64,000 nucleotides of DNA from Discostella pseudostelligera (GCA_036940085.1 JALLBK010000044.1:1-64000), one strand, 5' to 3'; shown: positions 1 through 12,133, numbered from the stretch's first letter. Program-made: numbers and translations. Notes: generated from the letters alone by a model not told the origin.

Positions 1-141
1 CTGGATTAACGAGTTGTCACTGCATCCACCGCCACGAAGTCAATGGCTACGGATTACCCCTCATCCATGAACTCGTCGACGGTACACCATCAAATCTTTT
101 TAAACCAATCCTCCTCCGCCCAGTAGCATACCACTGAAATA

Positions 142-1824
142 ATGAGCTCTGCTTTCACGCTTGCGCGGCGTCTTGTCGCCAACAAGGTATGTGCGGCGAT
201 TTTGGGGGAAGATCGCATGGTTGATGATGTGACACGTGCTATGTGATACCATCATCTCTGCAGGCACAGATGTTGCGAGGGTTCGCTGCTTGATGATGCG
301 ATATCTCTGCCGTCTTTGTTGCTAACTTGTTCACAAATCTCCCCTCATCCGTTGATTTGGCAACAGGCAACTTCATCGAATGCATCTCTGTTTGCATCCA
401 CTGCCACGCGGGCAATCTCCACCCAACCGTTCGCTCCAGGACATGCACGGACTTCGGACTCATGTTTCTTTGCCATGGCGGCCGCTGCCACGGCCGTCCT
501 TACCACGACGAGCGTAGGAGCTGTTGTTGTTAATTGTGAAAGAGAGGGGGTAGTGCGCGATCCGAAGACTGCGTATGGTCTCCATGCCGAGAATGCAGTG
601 AAGATGGAGCTGAAACGTAGGATGACAGAGTTGCAGGGTGAGCCATCAACGAAGGTATTGGAGCCGCTTGACGAGGATATGCCACTTGAGCTTGAGACAT
701 CTGCGGTGGTGGTAGAGGAGATCGAACCGGTATCCATCAAAGCGACAAGTCCAGCACCAGCACCATCTTCTCCCGCCGATCCAATGGCCGAACCCAGCAC
801 TCTCATGACCCCCGAAGAGGCACGTCTTGAGGCTGCTACCCTCAAAGCCAAAAAACACGGAGGTGGCCTCAAACTCTTCAGCGGCAACGGCAACATGACC
901 CTGTCATTGGAAATTGCCAAGTTGTTGGGAGTCAACCTCGGCAGAGCCACCGTTAGCAGCTTCGCAGATGGTGAAATCAACGTTATGATTCATGAGAATG
1001 TCCGGGGGAAGGATGTTTACATTATCCAGCCTACGTGTACTCCCGTGAACAACAATCTGATGGAGCTGCTACTTATGGTGTCATGTCTTAATAGGGCATC
1101 TGCGCGTCGTGTTACCGTCGTTATCCCGTACTACGGATATGCGAGGCAAGATCGTAAAATGGCCGCACGGGTTCCCATTTCGGCTGCTGATGTTGCGCGT
1201 CTACTAGAGTCGATGGGCGTAGATCGAGTAATTGCAGTGGATTTGCACTGTGGTCAGATTCAGGGTTTCTTTGGACCGCGTGTTCCCGTGGATAATTTGG
1301 AGGGAGGCATTGTAGGTGTGGATCATTTTGGGGGGAAAGATTTGCACAATCCCGTGATTGTTAGTCCGGATGCTGGGGGAGTGTACCGTGCGAAGAAGTT
1401 TAAGGAGCTACTCGCGTACAAGTATGGTTGGGAGGATATTGGCATTGCCATGATTATTAAGCAGCGTGCGCGTGCCGGTTCTGTCGATCAAATGGATCTC
1501 GTAGGCGATGTCAAAGATTGTGATTGCATCATCGTCGATGATATGATTGATACTGCTGGTACACTGTGCAAAGCTGCCGATGTTCTTAAGGCTCAGGGAG
1601 CCCGTCGTGTGTTTGCATTTGCATCTCACGGCTTACTGTCAGGACCTGGAAATGAAAGGATCGCCAACTCTAATCTGGAGGAGTGTGTTATTTTGAATAC
1701 TATCCCCAGCACTCCGCAGCGAGTTGCGAATGAGAAACTTGTGGAGCTCAGTGTGGCACCGTTGCTTGCACAGACCATTTTCAATATTCATGCCAAGAGA
1801 AGTATTTCGGCTCTCTTTAAATAA
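142..1824 (+). CDS. PRPS: Ribose-phosphate pyrophosphokinase (PRPP synthetase), organelle-type leader; join(142..186,367..1824)
   Basis: The enzyme makes PRPP from ribose 5-phosphate and ATP, the entry point for purine, pyrimidine, histidine and tryptophan synthesis. The predicted protein has 500 residues. The two tandem phosphoribosyltransferase folds start near residue 184 (KLFSGNGN). Visible class I motifs are FADGE, the ATP-loop region YYGYARQDRK, the cation-binding DLHCGQIQGFF, and the PRPP loop VDDMIDTAGT near residue 406. Exon 1 encodes 15 residues (MSSAFTLARRLVANK) and joins in phase 0 across a 180-base intron (donor GTATGT, acceptor CAACAG). The Arg/Ser/Ala-rich stretch of about 180 residues before the catalytic core is longer than in cytosolic enzymes and begins like a mitochondrial presequence; residues 60-170 are acidic and probably disordered. 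Family assignment is very secure; the compartment is inferred. Confidence 0.93.
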
Positions 1825-2008
1825 TATCCTAAGTATTGGTATGTGGGGGTTCACATGCCATCTGTCAAGGGGAAGGTACGAGAAGAGTGAAGCAACGAAG
1901 AATTTGGTAACTAACACCAGACACTAAGAGAGAATATTGCATTGTTCTACTCTTCATTGTGATGATAGTTGCACCGCGCAGGCACCAACCGATGCAGACC
2001 ACAGACTC

Positions 2009-2135
2009 TGGAGAGGTGGCCCTCGCACCGCTGTTTAAAATTTTCAAGCGCACGGACTCCAAATTTGAAACNTGGAGAGGTGGCCCTCGCACCGCTGTTT
2101 AAAATTTTCAAGCGCACGGACTCCAAATTTGAAAC
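2009..2135. repeat. 63-base perfect direct repeat around a single N (contig-junction artefact)
   Basis: Positions 2009-2071 and 2073-2135 are identical, and the only base between them is the N at 2072. This is what results when two overlapping contig ends are placed side by side without merging. It lies in the 372-base interval between the PRPP synthetase stop and the next ATG (2197), where I see no gene. Removing one copy leaves both neighbouring reading frames untouched. Confidence 0.9.
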
Positions 2136-2196
2136 TCAGTTTCGATTGACTTCACATTTCGTCGACTGGGTAACAGTCACCGCAGAGATCAAAACG

Positions 2197-4629
2197 ATGG
2201 CCGAGGAAGGAACTGCGGTCGCTTTGAAAGGCGTGAGTATTACGGCGGCGGAAAAATGCATCAAGGCTAAAGAAATGCTCGTTGGCGTCGATATGCCACA
2301 GGACTACTCATTTCCTTCGGATGAAGTTGCAGCAGTTCTGATTGGGGCTGACTCGAACATCGCTACTGCAGCAAAACCCGTCTCATCGGCAACTGCACAC
2401 GCCTGGGTGTCACCAAACAAGAGCGACGAGGTACCTTCGTCGGAGGAAAGTTCTCCCACTTGCGATGATTTGAAAATCAATGAGAAGGAACTTGCTGAAT
2501 CTGGAATCAATGCGAACTTGAATGCTGAGTTTGATGGCGAATTCGAAACAACCGAATCTGTGGAAGCATCCGATCCAGACTTGTCAATTATTGGTAAGCG
2601 CTTGGAAGTTCAAAATCTTGTTGGCAATAGCAACGTCGAGGCTGTCCTTGATGCGACGGGTAAAGACTTCATCAGGATTGTTCACGGAGAGAAAGCAGTG
2701 ATGATGGTTTTGCCTTCGGTGGTGAGAATTTTCCAAACGTTCAGTGTATGGCCGCCCACATTAATCTAACTCACTCGTTCGTTCCTCCATGGCCGCGTAC
2801 ATTATTCTCACGCGCTCGTTCGTTCCTCAGGGGTACCCGTTGGGCTCCGCCCTCGATTTTGCTGAGGCTTTGGCCGCATCACTTGACATCACGGATAACA
2901 TTGTTGGCCTAAGGACTTCAGCCCTTGCGTTCAATAGCCAATCATCGGTTTTCAAGTACCATGGCGAATGCATCCTTCCATTTTCTGCTCTCGTGTCTGG
3001 TGAACTAGCGAAAATGATCGACAGCTCAGACTTATCGGACGGCATTCCATCCTTCGCGCTTATTACATCAAGCTTCGATTCCTACCTCACTAATAGCTAC
3101 CAAGTAGGTTCTGTTGAGTCTGTGGAAGCATTGTCATCCAAAGAGGAATCATCAGTTGGCTCCGTGAACGATGGTCCTAGCTATGCTAAGGCATTTCTTC
3201 AATTGATGGAGGAGTCTGGCGATTTTACTCCATTTGAGAAGAATGCTCTATTGAAGTTTGGCATTGGACATGCTGAGAATGGGAACATTCTATATCGATC
3301 TAGTTTCCGTGTAGCGTAAGTGCTCCTGACTTCGTGTTCATGGAATTCGACATCGCATCTGACCACTCAACCAAACATCCTGCCTTGAATAGGGTGTTTA
3401 CGGGCAGTAAGTCGTACTTCATTCGAGGACTCAAGGCAATTGCAAATATTCTTCTGAACTCTTCGCCCGAGGTCAACAAGAGCAACGAATACAACACCGA
3501 CTATCCAACGAAGACATCAATGACAATCTTTGGCATCACGGATTTCGTCATCTCCGCTGAAGAACTCTATGATTCAAATGATCTCTCCGAACAGGAGTAT
3601 GTCACTCTGCTTGATGCAATAATCGTTGGACACGCCTCAGTTCGGGCTTTGTTTGATTTATACCACAACCCCGACTTCCTTCTCGCTTGTGACTCGAACG
3701 AGGATATTCAGTCGAGTCTATGTTTGCGAGACCTCTTCCATCTCGGTAAGAAGCTCGAGCCTTTGCAGCCGCAGCCAGAGACCGACGACGGCTTACTCAA
3801 ATGGGCCATCAAGACCGGCATCCACAACTTTTCTGCCGACGTTCCTGAATTGTCTCAGGAGTTCATCAATATTATCTTCCACATGTTCAGCAGTGGCGAC
3901 GAAATGGTTCTTGCAGCATGCGAGAAGTTTGTCGAGACAGGAGATACTGGGTTTGTAAGTGAAATGATTCTCCGAGAATGGAACATTTACTGCCGCAATA
4001 ACACCGTTAGGGAAGAAGATTGCATCTCTTCCCCAAAACTAGTCCAGCAGGAGACCTCCGAATGTGCTGAAGTTCCCAACTGTCTGTTAACCGCCGTTGC
4101 CTGTTTGGTTGACGAGGACGAGATGGCGAACGATGAAGCAGTTGCCCTCATTGCATCGTACTTGCAAGGCGATCAGCTCTTGCACGAAGTCTATGGCCGT
4201 TTCATTGAGTTTGGGAATGTAGACGACTTCCTCATGATGGTGAGTTCTCCAGTTCTTGTTGCAAGAGCTACTGACTACCTAAAGGGGGTTAACTCATTCA
4301 ACTTGTATTTCCGGGATATCTCTTTTCAGCTGAAAGTAATTGCCTCCACTGAGAAGGTAAACGACGACAGCGCTCGAACTGGCACGGTCGTCTCGGCTGA
4401 AGATGCAAGTGCTGATGTAGGAAGTGATTTCTGGCCGGTGCTTGAAGAAATGAAGAGGGACAACCAATTCGGTCAGGTTGAAATCGCAGCTCTTCGTCTC
4501 GCTACGGCGATGAAAGATCCCAGGCTCACGCAAGTTCTTGCTGACTATAGAAGCAATTGCATTGATAAAGAAACTTTCAAGCGTTTCATTCTCGATGTGG
4601 CCGATGGTGTGATTGAGGAGAATTGTTAG
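2197..4629 (+). CDS. Large acidic protein of unknown function; join(2197..2721,2831..3315,3393..4629)
   Basis: I do not recognise this family. Three exons join in frame to give 748 residues. Intron 1 (2722-2830) has donor GTGAGA and acceptor CTCAG in phase 0. Intron 2 (3316-3392, 77 bases, GTAAGT...GAATAG) resolves what otherwise looks like a frameshift near 3317. The start is the first ATG after an open stretch that lacks methionine (ATGGCCGAGG). The first 170 residues are Ser/Glu-rich and likely disordered; the rest has many short amphipathic helices. Near the C terminus is an EF-hand- or ARM-like helical segment (FWPVLEEMKRD, then DKETFKRFILDVADG), but no convincing domain. No transmembrane segment is seen. 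The gene converges on THF1. Confidence 0.75.
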
Positions 4630-4941
4630 TTCACAAAAAAACGCTGAGAGTAAGCCAGAAGGCACAATTCAAGTACGCGGTATGAGATGCTGACAAATGG
4701 CGAGTCGCCAGAAATAGCTGTGTTCATAAAATAGCGATTTCTATTAGATCCTTCTGAACGTAAGGTGATTTGTTCCTTTCATGAACAAGATTAGGAGTTT
4801 GCTCACCCAAAGGACGTTGATACTCGTGTTGGTCATCCTGAAGCAAAATCTGACGGTGAAATAGTGCATTGATTACCTCGATCACTCTTCAGCCCCCAAT
4901 ACGAAAAGTAAATTGTACAAACCAGAAGCAGAATGAACGCT
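4630..4941. other. Convergent 3' intergenic region
   Basis: These 312 bases lie between two gene ends that face each other and probably hold both 3' UTRs. I see no further gene or repeat. Confidence 0.5.
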
Positions 4942-6361
4942 CTAACTGTCCCTCTTCGCGCCGGATTCCGCATCCACTTGTTCTTGCAGCTTCACCGCCT
5001 TTTCTGCTGCAATCATTGCCATTTCTGCTTTGGCTTCGAGGCGATCAGCCATTCGCTTCTTCTCCCGGATCTCAATTTCTTTCATCATGGTTTCCATCAT
5101 GTCAAGCTTTCCCTTCTGTTTGAAGTAAAGATCGCTGTCTGACTGTAAATGAAAGAAATATCAAGAGCACGGCAACTTTTGTTAGAAGAGGCGTAGGATA
5201 CAATCGTTCACGAGGTCCGTTGTTGTTCAAACTTACGCATGCTGTGTAGAAAGGCTTCTCCATACACTTGCCCATCCAGTTCTCCATGACATCATACGCC
5301 ACAGACATATCCTGCTCAACTCCTACAATTTCCATCATCTTAATCAATCCGATGCCAAAGAAACGTGAATACATCCACCATTCATTTCCCTTCGCTGCAC
5401 TAGCAATCTGTGCGAGCTTGGAGTCCCCTTCTCCCCTCAATGCACTGGCAATATCCTCCTTTGTCTTTCCCTGTGCCCAAGCAATCATTTCAGCTGCTTC
5501 CGCATCCACCGTGGTCTCGTCGAGGCCTACCGAAGTCAGCATCGCCGTCTTGATCTTTTCGGCAATGTCCTGCTCGGGGTAATTCTTCAAGACAAGATCC
5601 AACGCCGAGACTAAACCCAGGCTGAAGACGGCATCACGTTGGAATCGAGCATTGACCATAATGAGATGAAGTGATCCGACAAGATCGGTGCATAATCCCT
5701 TGTAGAGGGCGTTGATGGGAGTGCCAAGAATGTCGGTAAATTGAGTAAAGGCCTCACCGACTGTACGGACGTGTGATCCGGCAAGATGACCGTACTTGCG
5801 CGCAAAGTCAGTATCTGCTTTTCCGGGTGAGTATTCAATCTGTTCGTTTTGGAAATACCAGATAAAACATAGCAGGTTGAGAGAGTTGAAATATGCGACG
5901 AGAGTTGAAAGAGAGATCGCGGAAACAATGTTATGTCAGGAGGGAGACTAACATCCACCCGCAGCCAGTAGAAACAATCAATTATGTGTAATGCCCATAA
6001 TCCACAAATCACATGTACATCAAATTGAACACGCAAACTCCAATACTCAGCTCAGCCTACGCAGCTCATGAGAATCAGTGATAACTCAACCATTACCAGG
6101 TAGCTCCACCCGCCCCGCGACAATCTTTTGTAGGGAGCCCTCCCCCCCTACCCGCCGCCGATCACATACTTGCCAATTTCATTAATGTAACTGTCAACTC
6201 ACCTCTTTATCAAGAGCTTTGGCAATACTACTGCTGAAAAACGGAGTTGACATGGATAGACTGGTGCTGCTGCTAGCCCGGTTATTTGTTGTGGTGGAGA
6301 ACGCATTGACTGCCGCTGGGGCAGCGACAATGGCAAGTTTTAGTGCTGTCGAGAACTTCAT
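4942..6361 (-). CDS. THF1: THF1/Psb29, thylakoid formation and photosystem II biogenesis protein; complement(join(4942..5142,5237..5839,6203..6361))
   Basis: The protein has 320 residues. Exon 1 (53 residues) begins with a hydrophobic signal peptide ending VNA-FS, the diatom plastid motif, followed by a Ser/Thr-rich transit peptide. The Psb29 domain spans about residues 75-255. It shows [13 protein letters not shown], corresponding to INSIYRxVVxEL in cyanobacterial THF1, and then [15 protein letters not shown] and a C-terminal helix-rich half. The final exon encodes a Lys/Glu-rich coiled coil (about residues 255-320), as in other THF1 proteins. Introns at 5143-5236 and 5840-6202 have GTAAGT and GTGAGT donors and keep phase 0. 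Known role of the family: thylakoid membrane organisation, PSII assembly and FtsH maintenance. The leader points to the plastid stroma or thylakoid. Confidence 0.88.
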
Positions 6362-7083
6362 ATTGTTGTATTAATATCTACTGATTTATATTTCAAAGAT
6401 GTTGGTGAAAGAGAGGTAGTTGGCGGAGAGTGGTTTACCGATAGTGCAGAAGTGTTGAATAGATAATTAGAAGTTAAAGGGTGGGGTGGAACAATGAATT
6501 GTTTTTGGAATGACACAAGATATAAGCTGATCAGGCCAATGAAAGCAAACAATGACGCCACTGACACTGAGAGAACAATAGCACGATGACGCAGAGCGAA
6601 CAATGAATACACTCACCTTCCTACCAATAGAATAATATTATTGGCTCAACCAGTACTACTACTACTACCACGACCACTGCGAATAGCCGACGCTGACTGG
6701 ATTCTCATTGAACGAGGTGTCGCTCTCATCCGTACAAATCTCGTGGTTCCTTTGGGCGGCACTGATGTACCAGTTCCCCCATGAAAATCCTACGTATTGA
6801 GGTAAATACGGGGTACGGCCTACCTATGTCTGACCCTGACGCAGGCAGCTGCTGACGATGACGTTGTTGTGTCGTCTGTGAGCCGACCGACCGCCACAAG
6901 TACGTGTTCCGACCTCGCTCTCGAGGCGATAATGTGGCGAAAATGGCGGGAAGAGGAGTGTGGCGAAAATGGCGGGAAATCGCATCAAGAATGTGATGTC
7001 ATTTACAACAACTACCGCATCGGGTACACCAGAGATTCTAATTTAAGGTACAGCCCGTCAACATGATTGTTTGTGTGTGACCA
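6362..7083. promoter_or_regulatory. THF1 upstream region with two tandem GGCGGGAA elements
   Basis: The interval holds the THF1 promoter and the 3' end of the next gene. At 6945-6952 and 6971-6978 the same phrase (GTGGCGAAAATGGCGGGAA) occurs twice, 26 bases apart. A run of TAC triplets lies near 6657-6670. No gene is seen. Confidence 0.4.
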
Positions 7084-8813
7084 TCAACTGTCCAACAATT
7101 CCACCGTGGGTAATGCCACATCCATTGTAGTCGTTAATTGTTGCCATGCAGGATCGCCGTTGCGGGAAAGAATACTAGTTTGGGACGGGTATTGACAAAT
7201 ATCTGGCGTTGCATCACCCGTAACCAAAAGCTTTGCCCAGAACGAGAAATTTTGTGATATTTCGTTTGCGGTATCGTCTATTACTTCTTTGCTCATGTAC
7301 CACAGTATTGTCTATCAATTTCGGAAGGGAAAGTTCATGTAGTGCAAACATGATGACGAGAGTCGGGCATGTAGTAGCAATGAAGTAAAAACAGAATAAT
7401 TACTCACCTCATTCGAAAAGCGCTTTGCAATAACACACCGAAGTAACCTGCTGCGGTTGGGTTCATCCCCAAACGAAACATCCACTGCGCCATGTCTCTG
7501 AACGTTTCCAGCACCCGCACCACCATTCTCATCATCGTTGATTCCATCAGCTAATGCAACATCTATGCCTATATCAACAGCAGCAGCAGCATGAACAATA
7601 TTAACATCCTCCATCACAGCATCTATCCCTCGCACCGGAATCTGCTCCATCCATCCCGCCTCATCCAAATCATCCAATAGTTGTGCATTGAACGTGGGAG
7701 GAGTGTTGCCACGAAATCGTATCCTCCTCTCGGGACTTCGCGGCTTAGTAAATAAGAAACCATTCCCATTACTTCCCGTACAAAAATATATCCCATTGTA
7801 TTCTGGATCTCCCGAACCAGAAACCTTCACCCGTCGTGGCAAACCTAACATTGGTATTGGTACAAATGGTCCACCCTCCTCACGTGGTCCCACACCCTCG
7901 ATCTGCTCCTGGGCGCGTAACATTTTCATTGCCGAGCGTAACAGACGTCCGTCGGCGAGACGATGGGTGCGTTGTTCAGCCGATCGGATCGTTAGCTCTC
8001 GAAATCGATGGCAGGTCATACCCGTTCGTACAAGGTAGGAACATTCGATGAATTCGAATATTCGAAGGAGCACATCGTCCACTGCAAAATGTTGTAAAAA
8101 TGAGTAACGGCGGCGGGGTAGTGTCGCTGATGATGAAGGCGAGAACGAGTGAGCTTCATCCAGTGTTCGCGAGGTTGCTTTGTGAACATTTGGAGGTGTC
8201 TTTGGACGAGCCAAAGCACGGTCGGAAGCTGAGGAAGAAATGGCGAACATTTCAGTGATATCGCCATCTTCCTTTTCCATATGCTGTTGTTCCAGTGTTA
8301 CGGTTCTCCGATGTGCCTGCACAAATAATATGTTGAAGAGTGCACATCATGAAGCGGATGGAGAACTATAAAACGACGAAGTATGAAGCACAAAATGTAA
8401 CATACCTCTCCCAACTTGTCAAAAGCCTCCAAAAATCTTCTGTATTCTATCGTCTGCTGAAGCGCCACGACATCATTGCGAGGTATGGCCATTAACCACC
8501 GACCGCACCGTTCGAGTGTACCAAAGTTGCTACCCTCTCGATATTGTTCGGCCAAGAGTGGGAGCGGCCCTAAACCACCGAACATTGTCGGCAAATTATT
8601 GACAAATGAATCGTTTGCATCCATGAATTCTTCGTCGTCGGATTCGGCGGCGGCGACATCTGTATCATTGTGAACGACTTCGACGTGGTTGTTGCTGTTG
8701 CTGCTGCTCGTGGTCTCCTCCGCCGCCATCATCGCGCCGACGTCGACCTCCTGGTCTTCGCCGGAAAACAATTCCGCCTCAGCCTCGGCTTGGGAGAGGT
8801 CTATTGGAGACAT
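7084..8813 (-). CDS. F-box-like protein; complement(join(7084..7311,7408..8316,8406..8813))
   Basis: Three exons join in phase 0 (donors GTATGT and GTGAGT) to give 514 residues. Residues 1-80 are acidic and low complexity (ELFSGEDQEVDVG). Around residues 210-255 is an F-box-like segment (FAVDDVLLRIFEFIE, then SYLVRTGMTCHRFREL), which in F-box proteins binds SKP1 in an SCF ubiquitin ligase. It is followed by RVKVSGSGDPEYNGIYFCTG, a small beta domain whose ligand I cannot name. The C-terminal exon encodes a compact segment (SFWAKLLVTGDATPD) without a known motif. F-box identity is moderate because only the helical consensus is visible. The 5' end lies 130-210 bases from a cluster of four GGCGGGAA elements. 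Confidence 0.75.
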
Positions 8814-8941
8814 TTCTGTTATAAGAGTGATGGCAATTTATCGAGTGCCTCCTCTTTGCCCATATCCTCGTCGTCGACGGCGACCATCGTCGATGTCGAT
8901 GTCGAGTGAAACAACATAGAGGGGACATGAAGAAAGATACG

Positions 8942-9026
8942 GCGGGAAGTTGATGCGCGTGGAAAGATAAGGCGGGAAGCTTAGAAAGATATGGCGGGAA
9001 AATACATCGACTGATTTGGCGGGAAC
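8942..9026 (+). promoter_or_regulatory. Cluster of four GGCGGGAA (E2F-like) elements
   Basis: The 8-mer GGCGGGAA occurs at 8942-8949, 8972-8979, 8994-9001 and 9019-9026. The last is the full E2F-type site ATTTGGCGGGAAC. The cluster sits in the 330-base interval between the TSR3 stop and the F-box gene start, so it probably serves the F-box gene. Function is inferred from position and resemblance to the E2F/DP consensus TTTSSCGC. Confidence 0.5.
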
Positions 9027-9143
9027 GTAGATCGAGCATCGTCCAGCCAGTACCATACTCAATCAATGATAGTACTTCACATCATAATATCATCATCATA
9101 ATCTACTTTACAACAACTGCAATTGGAAAAGAAAAACTTGCCA

Positions 9144-10237
9144 TCATTCATGCAATGATTGCGAGACCTCGGCCATTGAAAATACATCCTGCGTCGGGGA
9201 CTGTTTCGTGATGCACTCTATGTTATCGTCGTTGTCGAGCTCGCCATCACTATCAACAATAAAATTCCCAAATTTGTCTACCTTTCGATCATCTTCGGAA
9301 TGACATGATTCGTATTCATCGTCGCTGGGTGGTAATTCACCCATGGGCCCTCTCCCAAATGATGGAACTTGTTCCTCCTCAGACTCTTCACTTTCGTCGT
9401 CACTTTCCCAACCTCGTCTCTTTTTCCCGGCAGCCAAATGCCCTGCACCTGCCTTCCCTCCAGATTGTTCAACTTTCTCCAACCACTCATTTTGTCTTTG
9501 TACTACCTCGGCTGCATCCGCACTTGTCCGATACAATTCCAACAATTCAGTATTTAATTTGATAAACTCCTTCCCCCATCCAAACTCATTCAATACTGCT
9601 TTGGCAGCATCGACGTATCCACAAATGTAAAGTGTTGCTGCTGCCGCTTCGGCACAACTTAATTTGGACGGTTTTCCATAATTCACAGGATTGGCCGCGA
9701 CGAGAAATGGAAGTAGTCGATGATGACCGGCGCGCATTTGTTGGAAGGGGATTTCTGCTAATCTCGCCCACGAGCAATCTATAACACTGAGACCCTGATA
9801 ATACGAGCAGTTGCACCGCATAAAATTGCTTTAGTGCGATTGCAAATAATATACTCAAATTTCACAACCGATTTTCAGCGGCGCCTTACCAAATCTTCCA
9901 ATATTGGTCTATCAGCCGGTGAAACAGAAACTGTACCATTCGGACTCAATACAATACCCCGAAAGGGTTGTTTTAATGGCATAGGTCGGAATACTCCCCT
10001 CCGTGCCAATCTAGCACCCGTGCAACGCTTTGGATCGCACTGAGCAAAGTCCCACATGCGTAGTTTCAGGCCTTTGAGTGCGGCGTCTTTGTGATTTGTC
10101 GCTGCTGCGTTCATACCATCATCGTCGCCACGTACTGTCATGCAAATCATCGGATCGGAGGGTGATGGCGTGCCGTCATTTTGCCGACTGCGAGCCTTGC
10201 TATTAGCCTTGTAGTTCCCGGATTTATTACGGGGCAT
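9144..10237 (-). CDS. TSR3: TSR3, 18S rRNA aminocarboxypropyltransferase; complement(join(9144..9794,9890..10237))
   Basis: TSR3 transfers the aminocarboxypropyl group of S-adenosylmethionine to the hypermodified pseudouridine of 18S rRNA, a late step of small-subunit maturation. The protein has 332 residues in two exons (GTAAGG donor, ATCAG acceptor, phase 0). Diagnostic motifs are MWDFAQCDPKRCTGARLARRG in exon 1, and GLSVIDCSWARL, LPFLVAANPVNYG and LSCAEAAAATLYICG in exon 2. N- and C-terminal extensions are basic and acidic respectively, as is common in eukaryotic homologues; the acidic tail (about residues 230-332) contains SDDESEESEEEQ. Identification is secure. Confidence 0.92.
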
Positions 10238-10769
10238 CGTCTTCCTACTACCACTCTACTCTCCTCAACTGCAACCCCATCCACTTGATTGAATTGATGT
10301 GTTGTTGTTGTTGTCGGTGGCGGGTAGCGGTGGCGGGCGTCGAAGTTCATAGCAAAGTTTTACAATAGACGTGGCAGTTCAGGGCGGTGAGCTATCCACG
10401 TGTTTGCGTCTGTGCGTAGTGGAGTGAGAGTGTAGGGTTGATCCACGTGTAAGCAATCAGGTGATGAGTCTTTCCGCCGCCACGTCTCGGCAGCTGCCGA
10501 TGCAGACTGCTGCAGCATGAAACCAATGAACCAAGTGGCTTGAGCCCAGAAAAGAGAGCGTCAATCAGTGACAAATCTAGTCGAATCGTTAAAGGGATAA
10601 TTGAAAGCCAGATGTGTTTTCAAACGATGACTTCTCCTACGGTAACCAGTTGACCATCATTTCCGTCTAGCAGAGTCCCCCCCCCTCCCACCGTCATGCA
10701 ACCTTAACACAAAAATGCCTGTCATCTCATCTCTAAACAGCTCCACATATTGACTGTCTACATGCTTCC
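10238..10769. other. Intergenic region upstream of TSR3 with two CACGTG boxes
   Basis: These 532 bases separate the TSR3 start from the 3' end of the epimerase/reductase gene. Palindromic CACGTG hexamers, each preceded by ATC, occur at 10397-10402 and 10444-10449. No supported gene is present. Confidence 0.4.
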
Positions 10770-11705
10770 TCAGTTCTTCCTAACCTCCTTTGGCAAACTA
10801 TCCGGAAGTGGCCCAAACTCCTCCGTCAAATTCTTTTGCATCCTCTGCATACACAGCTCCACAGCCGTCTTAATGTCATTAATCACAATCCCCTCGGGCA
10901 TATCCCTCATAAGCTTCGTAGAATCCAATTCATTATTCGAACGCCCCGCCTTGAGAATCTTGCTTTGCTCCTCCAACGTAAAGTTCTTGTAGGTGTAGGT
11001 GGGGTCAATGTACTTGGTATACAAATCCAAACATTCATTGTGAGAAATAACACCGGGGTTGCAAAAGTTGTACACTCCCGTCAATCCCTTGGCGGCCATG
11101 GCAAGACTCGCCGGGAGCATTTCGGTCAATACTGTCATGGAGTTGGGAATGTTCACGACGCGTTCGTACTTGACAATTTTCGTAATGAAATTGCGATGGC
11201 TCAAATCATCACTGATGGGCATGCGCACCCGCAGGATCATACAGGTGGGGTAACATTGGAGCATGGGTTCCATATATCCCTTCGTTTGGGAGTAGAAGCT
11301 CTCGTCGAAGTTGGGTTTGTCTTCTTCGGTGAAGCCAATGCCTGAGCCGAGGGGGTGGGCGTCGTCATATTTGAAGATGCACCCGGTGGCGTAGATGGTG
11401 CAGTGGATGTTGCGTTCATGGCACAAGTCGGCGACGTTGAGAGTGCCAATGACATTGGTACGGATAGTCTCGGGTTTGTGATCTTCACACCAATCAATGT
11501 TGGGACGGCCGGTAATGCCGGCGGCATAGAAGACGTGGGAGGGTTGGACACTGTCGAGCTCGGCGGCCACGTCGGCGCGGTTCTCGACGCGTGCCGAGGC
11601 TAGGACGATCTCAATGTTTTGTTCACTGAGGAGGGTGGCCATTTTGCCGCCAATCCAGCCGGTTTTACCGCCGTAGATGAGAGCTTTGGTGATGGGAGTA
11701 GGCAT
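10770..11705 (-). CDS. UER1: Bifunctional UDP-4-keto-6-deoxy-glucose 3,5-epimerase/4-reductase (rhamnose synthesis)
   Basis: A single exon encodes 311 residues matching plant and algal NRS/ER (UER1), which turns UDP-4-keto-6-deoxyglucose into UDP-rhamnose for wall and mucilage polysaccharides. The Rossmann fold begins ALIYGGKTGWIGGKM. The dehydrogenase/reductase motifs are NAAG-like YAAGITGRPNIDWCEDHK, TNVIGTLNVADLC, YATGCIFKYD, GIGFTEEDKPNF and the YxxxK pair in FYSQTKGYMEP. LRVRMPISDDLSHRNFITKI and IPNSMTVLTEMLP are family signatures. No targeting leader is seen, so the enzyme is probably cytosolic. The length is that of the stand-alone NRS/ER, not of the fused RHM enzyme; a partner 4,6-dehydratase should lie elsewhere in the genome. 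Confidence 0.93.
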   Translation of the reverse strand: MPTPITKALIYGGKTGWIGGKMATLLSEQNIEIVLASARVENRADVAAELDSVQPSHVFYAAGITGRPNIDWCEDHKPETIRTNVIGTLNVADLCHERNIHCTIYATGCIFKYDDAHPLGSGIGFTEEDKPNFDESFYSQTKGYMEPMLQCYPTCMILRVRMPISDDLSHRNFITKIVKYERVVNIPNSMTVLTEMLPASLAMAAKGLTGVYNFCNPGVISHNECLDLYTKYIDPTYTYKNFTLEEQSKILKAGRSNNELDSTKLMRDMPEGIVINDIKTAVELCMQRMQKNLTEEFGPLPDSLPKEVRKN

Positions 11706-12133
11706 GGTGATGGTGCCGATGGGTGTTACTAAGCCGAAATGGATTATGGTTATGGTCTATTGGTTTGGGGAGGGTCAAGGTTGCCGAGGTGGACCATTCG
11801 CTGGTTGTGTGTCATTGTTGTGCGCACTTTTGCACGCGGGCAGGCTTGTGCACGTGATGAAAAGGTCTACTGGAATTTTAGGATGACTAATGTTAATATT
11901 TAAATATTATATCAATCAATTGATTATTATTTTTAATTATCAAGATATCATTTTCGGTACCACTGACAATGGGCTGGTTTGAAGGATTCCCCCCCGTTCC
12001 CCGCTCTCTCCCCCCTAAAAATCTTATTGAGGCAAGCTAAATAAGCTGGAAGCTGCGAACTCGACCTCGACCATGACGGCCGCCTCGACATTCACCTCCA
12101 TCGTACGATAACTCCGTCAGCAGCCGCCGCAAC
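11706..12133. other. Divergent promoter region
   Basis: These 428 bases lie between the starts of UER1 (minus) and the DUF218 gene (plus). A strongly AT-rich stretch (about 11885-11950) is the only notable feature; I see no gene or clear motif. Confidence 0.4.

Noticed and set aside
3300..3392. Apparent frameshift in the acidic protein gene near 3317
   Set aside because: A GTAAGT...GAATAG intron of 77 bases (3316-3392) restores the frame exactly, so no sequence error is needed.
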